From contig NZ_JAHKQF010000008.1 in the NCBI RefSeq assembly GCF_018860965.1, positions 434,001 through 498,000 on the forward strand: a stretch of DNA of 64,000 nucleotides. Reading direction: 5' to 3'. Origin of the DNA: Alteromonas sp. C1M14. Lineage in GTDB: Bacteria; Pseudomonadota; Gammaproteobacteria; Enterobacterales; Alteromonadaceae. Made by a program: the position numbers and the translations under genes. Below the pieces are notes generated by a model. The model saw nothing but the letters and a program-made list of their open reading frames with translations, made no database searches and had not been told where the DNA came from. Position 1 is the stretch's first letter. Every line of letters starts with the position of its first letter. Of this stretch, positions 8,271 to 20,296 are shown in pieces.

Positions 8271-8660
8271 TCACTTTTCAAGTAACTGCAATACCCCACA
8301 CTCTTTAACTTTTCTATCATCTGTGCATGCCGAGGCCATCTCAGATAGTGTAAGTTTTAGCTCCTCAAGCTCTGCAATGCGATGTGTGACGTCAACCATA
8401 TGTTGATGGATCAAATTGTTCACACTAGAACAACTTTTGTCGGGATTATTTTTCGTATCCAACAGCTGTTTAATTTCTATTATAGTCAAATCTAATGAGC
8501 GACATTGCTTAATGAATCGCAGTGCTCTCAACGATGACGCGTCGTAAATTCTATAGTTGCCTTCACTGCGATTGCAAGCCTCAAACAAATCCTGTTTTTC
8601 ATAAAAACGGATCGTCTGAATAGAACACCCACTTTTTTTTGATAGCTCACCTATTTTCAT
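8271..8660 (-). CDS. cadR: MerR-family Cd(II)/Pb(II)-responsive regulator, CadR type
   Basis: A 129-residue regulator with the MerR N-terminal winged HTH (GELSKKSGCSIQTIRFYEKQ, residues 4-23), a dimerisation helix (about 80-110) and the CadR/PbrR metal-binding cysteines C77, C112 and C121. This group represses and, with cadmium, lead or zinc bound, activates a divergent efflux gene by untwisting a promoter with an over-long spacer. The divergent CDF gene at 8742 has just such a promoter (8679-8709). The C-terminal His-rich tail of some CadR proteins is absent. Confidence 0.9.
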   Translation of the reverse strand: MKIGELSKKSGCSIQTIRFYEKQDLFEACNRSEGNYRIYDASSLRALRFIKQCRSLDLTIIEIKQLLDTKNNPDKSCSSVNNLIHQHMVDVTHRIAELEELKLTLSEMASACTDDRKVKECGVLQLLEK

Positions 8661-8678
8661 AAACGCGCCTTTTTGTTG

Positions 8679-8709
8679 TTGACTCTATACTAAATATAGA
8701 CTTTACACT
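8679..8709 (+). promoter_or_regulatory. MerR-type promoter with 19-bp spacer
   Basis: -35 TTGACT (8679-8684) and -10 TACACT (8704-8709) are separated by 19 bp. The spacer contains the dyad CTATA-CTAAA-TATAG, the expected binding site of the adjacent CadR-like protein. It drives the CDF gene at 8742 and probably the downstream metal genes. Confidence 0.75.
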
Positions 8710-8741
8710 GTACCTATAATTTTGGGAATAAGAGTTGAACA

Positions 8742-9377
8742 ATGAGTGGTTGCGGCTGTGAAGTGGAAATCAAAGATGCCTCACAAAAACGGGTTTTGTA
8801 TTGGCTGCTTGGCATCAATGCGACGATGTTTTTCGTTGAGATGACCGTTGGTATTTTGGCTGACTCTACTGCCTTGATAGCAGACTCTATGGATATGCTA
8901 GCGGATGCGGTTGTATACGGCATAGGTATTTATGCTGTGGGTCAATCTATACTTTACAAAGCCAAAGCTGCGCAAATCAGTGGTTACTTTCAGCTGTTGC
9001 TGGGCGTGATCATTCTCATTGATATTACCAGAAGATTATTCTTGGGCAGTGAGCCTATCTCATCATTAATGATAGGAATGGGGTTCATTGCACTCATTGC
9101 AAACGTCGCTTGCTTGGTGATTATTCGTAATCATAAAAACGACGAAGTTCATATGCGAGCCAGCTGGATTTTTTCAGCTAACGATGTCATTGCCAACATG
9201 GGTGTCATCATCGCCGGTGTTCTAGTGGTATGGCTTGATAGCAGAATGCCGGATCTGGTTATCGGCTGTATAGTGTCAATAGTCGTGCTACGCGGAGCGT
9301 GGATGATCCTGAAAGACGCCAAGCAGGAATCACTTAATAACGAAGTACAGAAATGTAAAGCGGGTGATCCACTATGA
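8742..9377 (+). CDS. Short CDF-family cation efflux transporter
   Basis: A 211-residue membrane protein with about six helices. The TM2 metal site is DSMDMLADA (residues 48-56, Asp51/Asp55) and the second site in TM5 is FSANDVIAN. The N terminus MSGCGCEVE carries two cysteines that may bind metal. Compared with CzcD-type proteins it is short and lacks the C-terminal cytoplasmic domain. This type is common directly downstream of cadR-like genes and exports divalent metals across the inner membrane. It is followed by the DUF3703 gene with a 4-bp overlap. Confidence 0.85.
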   Translation: MSGCGCEVEIKDASQKRVLYWLLGINATMFFVEMTVGILADSTALIADSMDMLADAVVYGIGIYAVGQSILYKAKAAQISGYFQLLLGVIILIDITRRLFLGSEPISSLMIGMGFIALIANVACLVIIRNHKNDEVHMRASWIFSANDVIANMGVIIAGVLVVWLDSRMPDLVIGCIVSIVVLRGAWMILKDAKQESLNNEVQKCKAGDPL

Positions 9378-9733
9378 CATACAATAAAGCCGTTAAGCCG
9401 CATATCGATTCCAAATTAACCGATTACTCAGATGCAATGTCTAACAATAATGAGAGGCAGGCATTTGCAGCGCTGGAGGATGCGCATGTAATTGGTCAGC
9501 ACTCTACTTATTATCATTGTTTAATCCATTATAAAATGCTGCGACATGGTTTTCTAAACAAAGATTGGAGAGCCGTTTTTGGACAAGTTATAAGAATAAT
9601 TGGTGCTGCAACCAAAACCGCTATCGGCCTTGTACCCAAAGGGAACACAGGTGGCACTAATATCAGTCCATTCAAACGACTACCGGTAAGTGCTAAAAAT
9701 CAAGCGATATTGGACAAAATCAATCATGCATAA
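9374..9733 (+). CDS. DUF3703 family protein
   Basis: A 119-residue soluble protein with the features of DUF3703: ALEDAHVIGQHS (about residues 35-46), a DWRAVFGQVIRIIGAATKT segment (about 66-84) and VPKGNTGGTNISPF (about 88-101). The function is unknown, but the family is found almost always in metal-resistance cassettes next to CDF transporters, as here. It overlaps the upstream CDF gene by 4 bp and the downstream czcD by 8 bp, so it is part of the same transcript. Confidence 0.85.
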   Translation: MTYNKAVKPHIDSKLTDYSDAMSNNNERQAFAALEDAHVIGQHSTYYHCLIHYKMLRHGFLNKDWRAVFGQVIRIIGAATKTAIGLVPKGNTGGTNISPFKRLPVSAKNQAILDKINHA

Positions 9734-10610
9734 TCATAACCACAGTCACAGTAATAACAGCGCTTCAAAACGCATTGGCTGGGCATTTTTCTTGAATGTC
9801 GTATTTACTATCATTGAATTTATTGGCGGATGGCTGACAAACAGCACGGCCATAATGGCTGACGCAGTACATGATTTGGGCGATAGTTTATCTATTGGCA
9901 CTGCATGGGGATTGAACAAGCTAAGCGATAAAGAAGCGAATACCACATTTTCATATGGTTATAAACGATTTTCGCTGTTAGGCGCTTTGATCAACGGAAT
10001 TGTTTTAACTATAGGCTCAATATGGATTTTGTTCGAGGCCATACCTAGGCTTTCAGCACCTGAAATGCCGCAAGTGGAAGGTATGTTAATGCTTTCGATA
10101 TTTGGTATCGCGGTAAATGGTTTTGCCGCATATAAACTTAGCGAAGGGAGCTCCTTAAACGAACGTATCTTAAACTGGCACTTACTTGAAGATGTATTGG
10201 GTTGGGTGGCAGTGCTGATCGTATCGATTGTGCTGATGTTCAAGCCATGGGCAATTTTGGATCCCATTTTATCTATTGGCTTTACATTATTCATTTTATT
10301 TAATGTCGTCAGAAATCTAAAAGAAACCTTGTTGTTATTCTTGCAAGGCACGCCAGATACGACGCAGATGGTGAAAGTGCGTAAAGTACTTATGTCAAAC
10401 GCTGATGTGGCGGATATACATCATTTTCATATCTGGTCTTTGGACGGTGAACATAGCGTCATGACGGCACATGTGGTGTTGAAACAAGATGTTTCGATTT
10501 CTCAATTGAGAACACTCAAAGACGAATTTCGTCACGACCTTGGTGAATTTGACTTTGTGCACACTACCATTGAAATTGAATTTGCCAGTGAAGATTGCCG
10601 TGATAAGTAA
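9726..10610 (+). CDS. czcD: CzcD-type CDF cation efflux protein
   Basis: A 294-residue Zn/Co/Cd-proton antiporter of the inner membrane. The start is placed at ATG 9726, which overlaps the DUF3703 stop and gives the usual His-rich N terminus MHNHNHSHSN. Six helices carry the intramembrane metal site HDLGD (TM2) and HLLEDVLGW (TM5). A C-terminal cytoplasmic domain (about 205-294) has HHFHIWSLDGEHSVMTAHV, typical of ZT_dimer domains. A longer ORF from TTG 9690 is unlikely. It is the second CDF gene in the cassette. Confidence 0.92.
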   Translation: MHNHNHSHSNNSASKRIGWAFFLNVVFTIIEFIGGWLTNSTAIMADAVHDLGDSLSIGTAWGLNKLSDKEANTTFSYGYKRFSLLGALINGIVLTIGSIWILFEAIPRLSAPEMPQVEGMLMLSIFGIAVNGFAAYKLSEGSSLNERILNWHLLEDVLGWVAVLIVSIVLMFKPWAILDPILSIGFTLFILFNVVRNLKETLLLFLQGTPDTTQMVKVRKVLMSNADVADIHHFHIWSLDGEHSVMTAHVVLKQDVSISQLRTLKDEFRHDLGEFDFVHTTIEIEFASEDCRDK

Positions 10611-10697
10611 TGTAATGGTTGAAATACTTTGTTTTGGTTGGTCGATTGGCCTTAGTTCGATAAGCTGTTAACATAAACATGATGAGAGAAGATAGAT

Positions 10698-11093
10698 ATG
10701 TTTAGTGTAAGGGTGGCAAGTTACCTGTTGATTTCGCTGATTTTGTTTCAGTCGTTTTCGGCTGTCGCTAATTCCTTGGATTTTCATGTTATCGACTCGC
10801 AACATCTAAGCGAAATACACGAACATCAGGCGGGAGATAACACTGTTTCTGCGAAGGCGCTTGTTCAACAGCAATCTAACGAACAACCCAATGCTGATAA
10901 AATCACCGTAGATATTTCTCATAATCCCGCTGATTGCCACCACTGTGGTCATTGTCACGGAACCCATGCTCACTGGCTTGGAAACAGCAATGGCATCGAA
11001 CTCGATTCTGTTACCACCCATCACGGTTTCTATTACTTAACGAAAGTAATAGAAGGGCCCGTCACACAATTGTTACGCCCACCTAAAGCATAA
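10698..11093 (+). CDS. Periplasmic His/Cys-rich putative metal-binding protein
   Basis: A 131-residue protein with a signal peptide (hydrophobic residues 7-22, cleavage probably after SAVA). The middle is low in complexity. It has a dense metal-ligand patch CHHCGHCHGTHAHW (about residues 82-95) and ends in a short polar tail. Small proteins of this layout precede czcCBA in many cassettes and are thought to bind or buffer metal in the periplasm (CzcI-like in position). I cannot assign a named family. It sits 75 bp before czcC. Confidence 0.7.
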   Translation: MFSVRVASYLLISLILFQSFSAVANSLDFHVIDSQHLSEIHEHQAGDNTVSAKALVQQQSNEQPNADKITVDISHNPADCHHCGHCHGTHAHWLGNSNGIELDSVTTHHGFYYLTKVIEGPVTQLLRPPKA

Positions 11094-11115
11094 CCCTGAA
11101 CTAATCAAACACCGT

Positions 11116-11144
11116 TCGCCAACAACTTGGCGATATATATTTTT
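11116..11144 (+). terminator. Hairpin between the His-rich gene and czcC
   Basis: TCGCCAA and TTGGCGA form a perfect 7-bp stem with loop CAAC, followed by TATATATTTTTG. It may be a weak terminator or attenuator that lowers read-through into czcC. Confidence 0.4.
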
Positions 11145-11167
11145 GATAATTTAGGAATAAAACAACA

Positions 11168-12487
11168 ATGAAATTTTCATTGAATAGTCCTGTGCGTGTG
11201 CACGCTTGGGTGGTTTCCATGATGATTGTCCTTTTGACAACACACACCGTGGTAGTAGCACAAACAAACAGTACCAACAATCTAGAAATAACGTTGCAAA
11301 GCGCCATACAGCGTACATTAACTAATTCGCCAGAATTGCATGAGTTCACATATAGGCAACAAGCAGTTGAGGGGGAAATTAAAACGGCGTCTCTCAAACC
11401 TGAGGTTACAGCCGGTATTGAACTAGAAAACTTCTTAGGTACAGGAGATGTCTCAGGAACTAAGGACACCGAGATGACTCTCACATTGTCGTCGGTCATT
11501 GAATTGGGCAATAAACTCAACTCACGTAAGGAGTTTACTAAGGCGCAATCCACCTTAGTCGAAGCACAAAAACAAGTGCAAACCTTGGATGTTTTAGCTG
11601 AAGTGACACGTCGCTACATCGATGTCTTAGCGCAACAAGCGCTAATTGACGCACAACAAGAGACAGAAACTCTTGCCCGATATACCTATCACGCGGTCAC
11701 AAAACGTGTGGATGCGGGAGCATCTCCAGTATTTGAACAGCAACGTGCTGAAGCTGCACTGGCAAGAGCCAGACTGGATGTGGTGACGGCACAGCAGACT
11801 AAGCAAGCCATGATAAAAAGTCTGGCTATTATGTGGGGGGAAAAAAATCCTACTTTTACTGGTGTTGAGGGTGACTTATTTACACTGCAATCATCTCCTT
11901 CATTAACCTCGCTTTTCAACACACTATTGAACAGTCCCAATCTTGAGGTCTATACGAAAGAATCGAGATTGCAGGCATCTCAAGTCCGCCTTACTCAAGC
12001 AGCTAATCAATCAGATTTAAGCTGGACAGCGGGAATAAAACGTATAAATAGCATTGATGATACCGCTTTCGTAGCAGGTGTCAGCATGCCGTTGTTTGCG
12101 GCAAGTCGAAACCTTGGTGAGTATGAAAAACAACGGGCTGTTCAAGGGCAATTGGAACAACAAAAACAGTCTGCAACCCAAAACCTTTACCATCAACTAA
12201 ATATGGCGCTAGTAGCGAGAAATAATGCGCTGCTCAATGTGCAGACACTACAAGACTCGATTATCCCGCCGTTAGTTCAAGCGCTGAAATTGGTAGAACA
12301 AGCCTATATCAATGGGCGTTTTAGTTATTTTGAGTGGGTCAGCACCCGTCAAGAACTACTTAATGCCAAGCAAGCCTTAATTCAGTCTGCCAAACAAGCA
12401 CATCAGCGGGGGGCGGATATTGAATCACTCACTGCGCAACCGCTTGCTGATGCAAATGTCACATCTTCTTCGAGTAAAAATCAATGA
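11168..12487 (+). CDS. czcC: TolC-family outer membrane channel, CzcC type
   Basis: A 439-residue outer membrane factor with a signal peptide (hydrophobic MMIVLLTTHTVVVA, about residues 19-33) and two OEP repeats of long amphipathic helices (about 45-235 and 250-425). In the CzcCBA heavy-metal efflux complex it forms the exit duct for Co, Zn and Cd from the periplasm. Its stop overlaps the start of czcB by 4 bp. The C-terminal tail is polar and short. Family membership is clear and metal specificity comes from the context. Confidence 0.88.
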   Translation: MKFSLNSPVRVHAWVVSMMIVLLTTHTVVVAQTNSTNNLEITLQSAIQRTLTNSPELHEFTYRQQAVEGEIKTASLKPEVTAGIELENFLGTGDVSGTKDTEMTLTLSSVIELGNKLNSRKEFTKAQSTLVEAQKQVQTLDVLAEVTRRYIDVLAQQALIDAQQETETLARYTYHAVTKRVDAGASPVFEQQRAEAALARARLDVVTAQQTKQAMIKSLAIMWGEKNPTFTGVEGDLFTLQSSPSLTSLFNTLLNSPNLEVYTKESRLQASQVRLTQAANQSDLSWTAGIKRINSIDDTAFVAGVSMPLFAASRNLGEYEKQRAVQGQLEQQKQSATQNLYHQLNMALVARNNALLNVQTLQDSIIPPLVQALKLVEQAYINGRFSYFEWVSTRQELLNAKQALIQSAKQAHQRGADIESLTAQPLADANVTSSSSKNQ

Positions 12488-13422
12488 ATAACAAAACAGT
12501 AATCAAGACACAAAACCCCCTGCGAACTTTCATAACATGCAGTGTGTTCATATTGCTTATAAGTCGTCCAATATACGCATCAGAAGGCGAACATAGGGAT
12601 GAAGATACCCACAACGCTGAATTTGTGCTTATATCTGACAATATGGCGCAAAAAATGGGTGTGGTGACACAAAAAGTGAGTGCAGGACAACTCAATATCA
12701 CCACTACCGTTTACGGAAATGTGGTGACCGACCCGGCTTCACTGAGTCATGTCCGCGCCCGGTTCGACGGTATGGTGACTAAAGTCAACGCAAATCTGGG
12801 TTACAAAGTCAAAAAAGGCGAGACACTGGCAATCGTTGAATCCAACGAAAGCTTGAAAAGCTACCCCGTTACAGCACCGTTTTCAGGAAGCGTGATTGCG
12901 AGGCATGCCAATGAAGGCGAGTTATCTAATGGACAAGTGTTATTTTCAATCGCCAACTACGAGGATGTGTGGGCGCAGCTTAAGATTTTCCCACAACAAC
13001 TCTCAGAGATAGCTGACCAACAAAGCGTTCAGCTTAGTTTGTCAGAGGCAAAGTTAAACACAACTATTCAGCATATTTTACCATCACCCGATGAAAAGCC
13101 TTACGTCTTGGCTTACGCAAAAATTGCCAACACGTCAGGTAGGTGGCCTGTTGGCGCAGCTATCAAAGGTCTGGTCACAATCAACAAACTTGATGTCGCC
13201 ATGATGGTACCTAAAGCTGCGATTCAAGAATTTGAAGGGACATCTGTAGTATTTGTTAAAGAAGGTGAGGAATACCATCCCGTTCCCGTTATGCTTGGTC
13301 AACAAGATAGTAACAATATCGAAGTGTTATCAGGCCTGCATATTGCAGATGTCATTGTCAGCCAGAATAGTTATCTATTTAAAGCCGATTTAGAAAAGTC
13401 GGAGGCTGGTCATGATCATTAA
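12484..13422 (+). CDS. czcB: RND periplasmic adaptor, CzcB type
   Basis: A 312-residue membrane-fusion protein with an N-terminal signal or anchor (about residues 14-32). The order is beta-barrel, biotinyl-lipoyl halves (VNANLGYKVKKGETLAIVES, about 98-117, and YPVTAPFSGSVI, about 125-136), then a C-terminal beta-barrel and membrane-proximal region. It bridges CzcA and CzcC. It is shorter than many CzcB proteins because the coiled-coil hairpin is nearly absent, as in other compact HME adaptors. The C terminus SEAGHDH is His-tipped. It overlaps czcC by 4 bp and lies 53 bp before czcA. Confidence 0.88.
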   Translation: MNNKTVIKTQNPLRTFITCSVFILLISRPIYASEGEHRDEDTHNAEFVLISDNMAQKMGVVTQKVSAGQLNITTTVYGNVVTDPASLSHVRARFDGMVTKVNANLGYKVKKGETLAIVESNESLKSYPVTAPFSGSVIARHANEGELSNGQVLFSIANYEDVWAQLKIFPQQLSEIADQQSVQLSLSEAKLNTTIQHILPSPDEKPYVLAYAKIANTSGRWPVGAAIKGLVTINKLDVAMMVPKAAIQEFEGTSVVFVKEGEEYHPVPVMLGQQDSNNIEVLSGLHIADVIVSQNSYLFKADLEKSEAGHDH

Positions 13423-13457
13423 TCACGCAAGACTATCTGTCTGGTCTATCGCCCTAA

Positions 13458-16589
<3,132 letters not shown>

Positions 16590-16594
16590 TTGTT

Positions 16595-16626
16595 AAGCAC
16601 CGTATTTAAGAAGATACGGTGCTTTT
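16595..16626 (+). terminator. Rho-independent terminator after czcA
   Basis: An 11-bp perfect stem (AAGCACCGTAT pairing with ATACGGTGCTT) with an 8-nt loop and a T run, 6 bp past the czcA stop. Confidence 0.85.
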
Positions 16627-16719
16627 CGTCTTAAAATTCAAAATAATTGAAAATGATCACTGGATAGTGTGTCCACCAATAAGGAACTGATTGTCCAGAA
16701 TGCTACGATTGCCACTATT

Positions 16720-16938
16720 TCAATCAAGGTGGAATGAAGATCCGCGAATGACATAAACATCTTCGGCAGGTTTAACGCTCGTCTGTCCACTTAGGTTCAC
16801 ATCTGCCTTCCAGAGAACTTCTTTTAAACGGCTGCAATTGGCAAAATGCAGAATCTCATGAATTAATACCTGAACGTCCGCTCCTTGTCTTTTGCTACCT
16901 GTCAGTTTAAGTCGAAACTCTCGAACAAAAGTGTCAGA
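16720..16938 (-). pseudogene. Remnant ORF with HExxH-like motif
   Basis: On the minus strand an open stretch of 72 codons runs from after TAA (16939-16941) to TGA (16720-16722). It encodes FVREFRLKLTGSKRQGADVQ and then VLIHEILHFANCSRLKEVLW. HEILH is a zinc-metallopeptidase-like HExxH. There is no start codon with a ribosome site in frame, so I read it as a decayed 3' part of a gene. The rest of 16627-17027 holds nothing I can support. Confidence 0.35.
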
Positions 16939-17027
16939 TTAGATATGAGCTACTACACCTAAATATGGCGGCTACGCAAATCTCAGTTTGTTGCAAATTT
17001 GTTCTTACCAACGTTAAAAGCTTGATA

Positions 17028-19220
17028 TTACCTCGTGACACCTTGTGGGTAGTTTGTGAGAGCGCTCCTCAGGAGTTCTTTTAAGTGACTGTTTCGAGAG
17101 TCACTTTGCCTGGTTGATTTGGTTATTTCACTAAAATCCAGTGAAGATCCCACAATGTGAACTTCAGTTTCAGCGCGAGTGATAGCAGTATAAAGCCAAG
17201 CACGGTCGACAATTCGTCCTTTATTGAATGCTACAATGACCCGAGGAAACTGTGACCCTTGAGCTTTGTGCAGTGTGATGCAGTACCCAAGTTCAATATC
17301 GTTTAGTAGATCCTGATCCAGTGTGATGTCCAGCCCACTATCCAGCCTAACAAGACCCAGTTCTTCACTATTTCGAGTCACTAAACATATTGTACCAAGG
17401 GAACCATTTTGAACTCCTTTTTCATAGTGATTCTTTGTAAATAGAATTCTATCGCCTTTTCTTAAATCGCCTCTCAATTGTCTTTCTTTATCAAATACAA
17501 ACTCAATTGCTTGGCCGTGGGGATTCAGTTTGGCCTGGATTCTTTTGTTTATATTTTGCCCCATAGCGAGAGTAGAACATACGACTTGGCTACTTGCTGG
17601 AAATAGCTGATAGAGGTTTGTGCATGTAGTTTCAATTTGTTCTATTGGTACATCGTGGAAATGAATACATTTCTGACTTAGCGCATGTGGAACGGTTCCC
17701 TTGTTTATTTGCTGGGAATACTCTGGAATACCAGACGCACTATCTTGTCGTTGTACTATATCAAGGCGAGTATTTGGTATTACTCGAGATTTTACTAGAT
17801 CTGAAAGTACCTTACCGTATCCGATAGGGGGAAGCTGATCTGGGTCGCCAGTAAAAATATATCGTACAGATTCATGAGTATGATTTATCAATTGATATAA
17901 TGTTGGTAAGTCGATCATTGAAGACTCATCAATGATCAGTATTTGACGCGCCTGTCGAGAAGGGGTGATTGCTTTACCTCTTAGCAGGCTAGCTATTGTC
18001 TTAGTTTGAAACTCTATTGATTCTTTTAATCGCGTGGCAGCTCTTCCTGATAATGTAACAGCATTGACTTCAAATCCTAGTTGATTGAATGCTTTTGCAA
18101 TAACGCGCAATAGAGTTGTTTTCCCTGTTCCTGCTCCGCCAGTGATGCAGCAAACCATATTATTTACTGCTGAGTAAAATGCATCTCGTTGCATCTTAGT
18201 TAATTCGTGAGGTATCTCGGAGATTGAGTCGAGAATGATTTGTTTTTCTTTTACATCAATATCTTGCGGGGATTTGACTAATTTTATTAGTCTTTTACTT
18301 ACGACAGTCTCCATTAAATATTGTGCAATTGGGTGGAAAGTACCTGTTTTAGAATTAACAACAAAAAGAGATGAATCGCTGGCTGCTTTTAGCGCTCTAC
18401 TAACCAGTTGCTTGTCGTTAATTATGCGAAAAAGGTTTGTCTTAAGGTTTTCAGGACTAGAGTACGTGTGACCCCTGTCGATCTCTATTTTCATAGCGGA
18501 TTCAAGTGCCGCGTTTAAGCGGCGAAGGTCTGCTTTGTCGATGTAAAAGTGACCTTGTGATAGGGCGTCTACTTTTTCGAAACTCATGCCAAAACCAATT
18601 AGTAAATATGGATTATTTTCGATAGCATCAATAATCTTTTCGTTATGATACTTGAGTAATCGAAGTTGGATTTTGGAGGGGATTCCTCGAGAGGTCATCC
18701 AATTGCAATATTTTAAGTTTCGATATTTGGAATAACCCTTGTATAAAGAGTCAATCGACTTACTTGAAAGTATAGCACTTAGCAATAATCTATGTTTTTT
18801 TGTATCTTTGCTAAGTATTTTGTCGAATCTGTGACCGAGAAGAAGCCAAAGATCCCTAGCTTTCTTCGCTCCAATTCCTTTAAAGTCCGGTTCTCTAGTT
18901 ATGAACTGAACTAGCTGCTCTTCTGTTTCAGGGAGTACACACTTTACATTGTCCGGTGAGCGGTATTCATGTTCACTCGCTAAGTAATCCCTAATCTTTA
19001 AGTGTTTAATTCTTCTTAATCCCCTTACTTGCCATACTTGTCCAGAAATTGGTGGGACCGGAAGTTGGGTGGGATTATGCAATACGGTAACGTGGTATTT
19101 TCCTTTCGCAATATGAAAGGCGTCGCTTCTTAAAGGTATTCCCTTAAATACTATTAAATTTTTGGATAAAAATGAGACGCTCGTAACACGTATAGATTCT
19201 TGGTAATAAGATTCTGTCAT
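17028..19220 (-). CDS. RecD-like SF1B DNA helicase
   Basis: A 730-residue ATP-dependent helicase of the RecD2/TraA-like SF1B group. Walker A is ITGGAGTGKTTL (about residue 355), Walker B ILIIDESSMID (about 427), motif III FTGDPDQLPPIGYG (about 458) and the C-terminal UvrD_C_2 part LHKAQGSQFP...AWLYTAITRA (about 650-690). The N-terminal third (1-330) has helix-hairpin-like segments (FITREPDFKGIGAKKARD). It is the last gene of the five-gene recombination operon, with its ATGA start overlapping the 141-aa gene. A role in processing the excised or transferred island DNA is an inference from this position. Confidence 0.82.
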   Translation of the reverse strand: MTESYYQESIRVTSVSFLSKNLIVFKGIPLRSDAFHIAKGKYHVTVLHNPTQLPVPPISGQVWQVRGLRRIKHLKIRDYLASEHEYRSPDNVKCVLPETEEQLVQFITREPDFKGIGAKKARDLWLLLGHRFDKILSKDTKKHRLLLSAILSSKSIDSLYKGYSKYRNLKYCNWMTSRGIPSKIQLRLLKYHNEKIIDAIENNPYLLIGFGMSFEKVDALSQGHFYIDKADLRRLNAALESAMKIEIDRGHTYSSPENLKTNLFRIINDKQLVSRALKAASDSSLFVVNSKTGTFHPIAQYLMETVVSKRLIKLVKSPQDIDVKEKQIILDSISEIPHELTKMQRDAFYSAVNNMVCCITGGAGTGKTTLLRVIAKAFNQLGFEVNAVTLSGRAATRLKESIEFQTKTIASLLRGKAITPSRQARQILIIDESSMIDLPTLYQLINHTHESVRYIFTGDPDQLPPIGYGKVLSDLVKSRVIPNTRLDIVQRQDSASGIPEYSQQINKGTVPHALSQKCIHFHDVPIEQIETTCTNLYQLFPASSQVVCSTLAMGQNINKRIQAKLNPHGQAIEFVFDKERQLRGDLRKGDRILFTKNHYEKGVQNGSLGTICLVTRNSEELGLVRLDSGLDITLDQDLLNDIELGYCITLHKAQGSQFPRVIVAFNKGRIVDRAWLYTAITRAETEVHIVGSSLDFSEITKSTRQSDSRNSHLKELLRSALTNYPQGVTR

Positions 19221-19642
19221 CGAGGCAATATTCCCAATTCAATCATTGATTCTGATAGCTCAGTAAAGCAGTTTAACCTTTCCTCGAGGTAGCGAACCTG
19301 TGCTTTTAACTCAAGGTTTTGAGTTTCCAGAGCCGATATTTTTTTCGTCTCACTCTTAGAGTGATTCTCTTTGCTATGCTTTAAACGGGAAGGATTAGCA
19401 GACTCATTCAAAGCAGGTAAGATTTGATAGGCTCTCAAGCGCTCCTCTAGCTCTGATAAAGCATTTCTTATTGAAGGGTTTTGATATAGCGACGACTTCC
19501 CCAATCCTGAGCTTTTAGCAATCTCTGTTCGACTTAGCTTTCCGTCTTTTATTATTTTTTTGAAATCATCGAGCCGTTGTGTGTCTCTCCAAGATATAAA
19601 TGTCTCGAAGTTGATTTTTGCCAGTTGCTGCCCATTAGCCAT
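19217..19642 (-). CDS. Helical coiled-coil accessory protein of the recombination operon, 141 aa
   Basis: The N-terminal half resembles a small DNA-binding helical domain (KLSRTEIAKSSGLGKSSLYQ, about residues 35-54, HTH-like with an alternating helix pattern). The C-terminal half is a coiled coil (ALETQNLELKAQVRYLEERL, about 105-124). The start ATG abuts the stop of the upstream gene and the stop overlaps the helicase start. Small coiled-coil proteins of this type accompany multi-recombinase elements such as Tn554-like units (TnpC). It may modulate recombinase binding. No named family is certain. Confidence 0.6.
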   Translation of the reverse strand: MANGQQLAKINFETFISWRDTQRLDDFKKIIKDGKLSRTEIAKSSGLGKSSLYQNPSIRNALSELEERLRAYQILPALNESANPSRLKHSKENHSKSETKKISALETQNLELKAQVRYLEERLNCFTELSESMIELGILPR

Positions 19643-20296
19643 CTATAACTGCTCCCCTAACCAGTCGAAGAACTTGGGGAGCTCATTATTATTCACAAAT
19701 GGCTTATTTAGCTCCCAGTCATAAACCAACCCCTTATCAACTATCGTTTCGACTATTCCTGCACTTTCTAATTTTCGTATTGCTTCGTATAAGAAATTAA
19801 ACAGCTTCTTCTCAGTTTCGTCATTAGAACGGTTAAATGTATCCGAGCTTGCTAGGTGCAGAGAGTACTGTTCTGCGTACTCTAGAGTGAGCCTGTTTTT
19901 TAACAGTTTATCTGCTTCTAATAGTCTTTTTTCTAGTTCCAATATTTTTTCATCTTTCTCAGCTAAAACTTTACTAATACGCCTTGAATTTAGTTGCTCG
20001 GAAATAAATGTGTCCGCCTTGTTGCCCAAAGCTTCAGGGCACACTTCATTTAAGTATTCGATTAATAATGAACTGTACTTAATGTTTCTTCTAATTGTGC
20101 TGGACCAGACTTTGCCAACTTCTTTATCTGATAATTGATCAGCAACATATTCACTCAAAGCTGTTTTGTTTTTAAAGCTGACTTTATATTCCTTTAGTCT
20201 GTTTAGTATTTCCTTGATGGCTTTAGTTCTTTTGTCAGTGAGGGGAATTTTGCGATAAGTGAAATTGGAATTTTCTATTTGGTTTTCTTTACTCAT
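19643..20296 (-). CDS. gmtX: Gamma-mobile-trio-type coiled-coil protein, GmtX-like
   Basis: A 217-residue protein. The start is placed at the ATG overlapping the upstream TGA (ATGA, 20293-20296), with GGAA 6 bp before it. The N-terminal helical segment KRTKAIKEILNRLKEYK is followed by a possible HTH (ALSEYVADQLSDKEVGK) and a coiled coil at about residues 105-135 (EKDEKILELEKRLLEADKLL). It has no catalytic motif. It is the third gene of the recombination operon, matching by size and position the third protein (GmtX) of the gamma-mobile-trio. That name is from recall of the family layout and needs a profile search. Confidence 0.55.
   Translation of the reverse strand: MSKENQIENSNFTYRKIPLTDKRTKAIKEILNRLKEYKVSFKNKTALSEYVADQLSDKEVGKVWSSTIRRNIKYSSLLIEYLNEVCPEALGNKADTFISEQLNSRRISKVLAEKDEKILELEKRLLEADKLLKNRLTLEYAEQYSLHLASSDTFNRSNDETEKKLFNFLYEAIRKLESAGIVETIVDKGLVYDWELNKPFVNNNELPKFFDWLGEQL

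Noticed and set aside
7975-8274. Minus-strand 99-aa ORF upstream of the MerR stop
   Set aside because: It overlaps the MerR end, has no family resemblance and no ribosome site. It is better seen as intergenic DNA.
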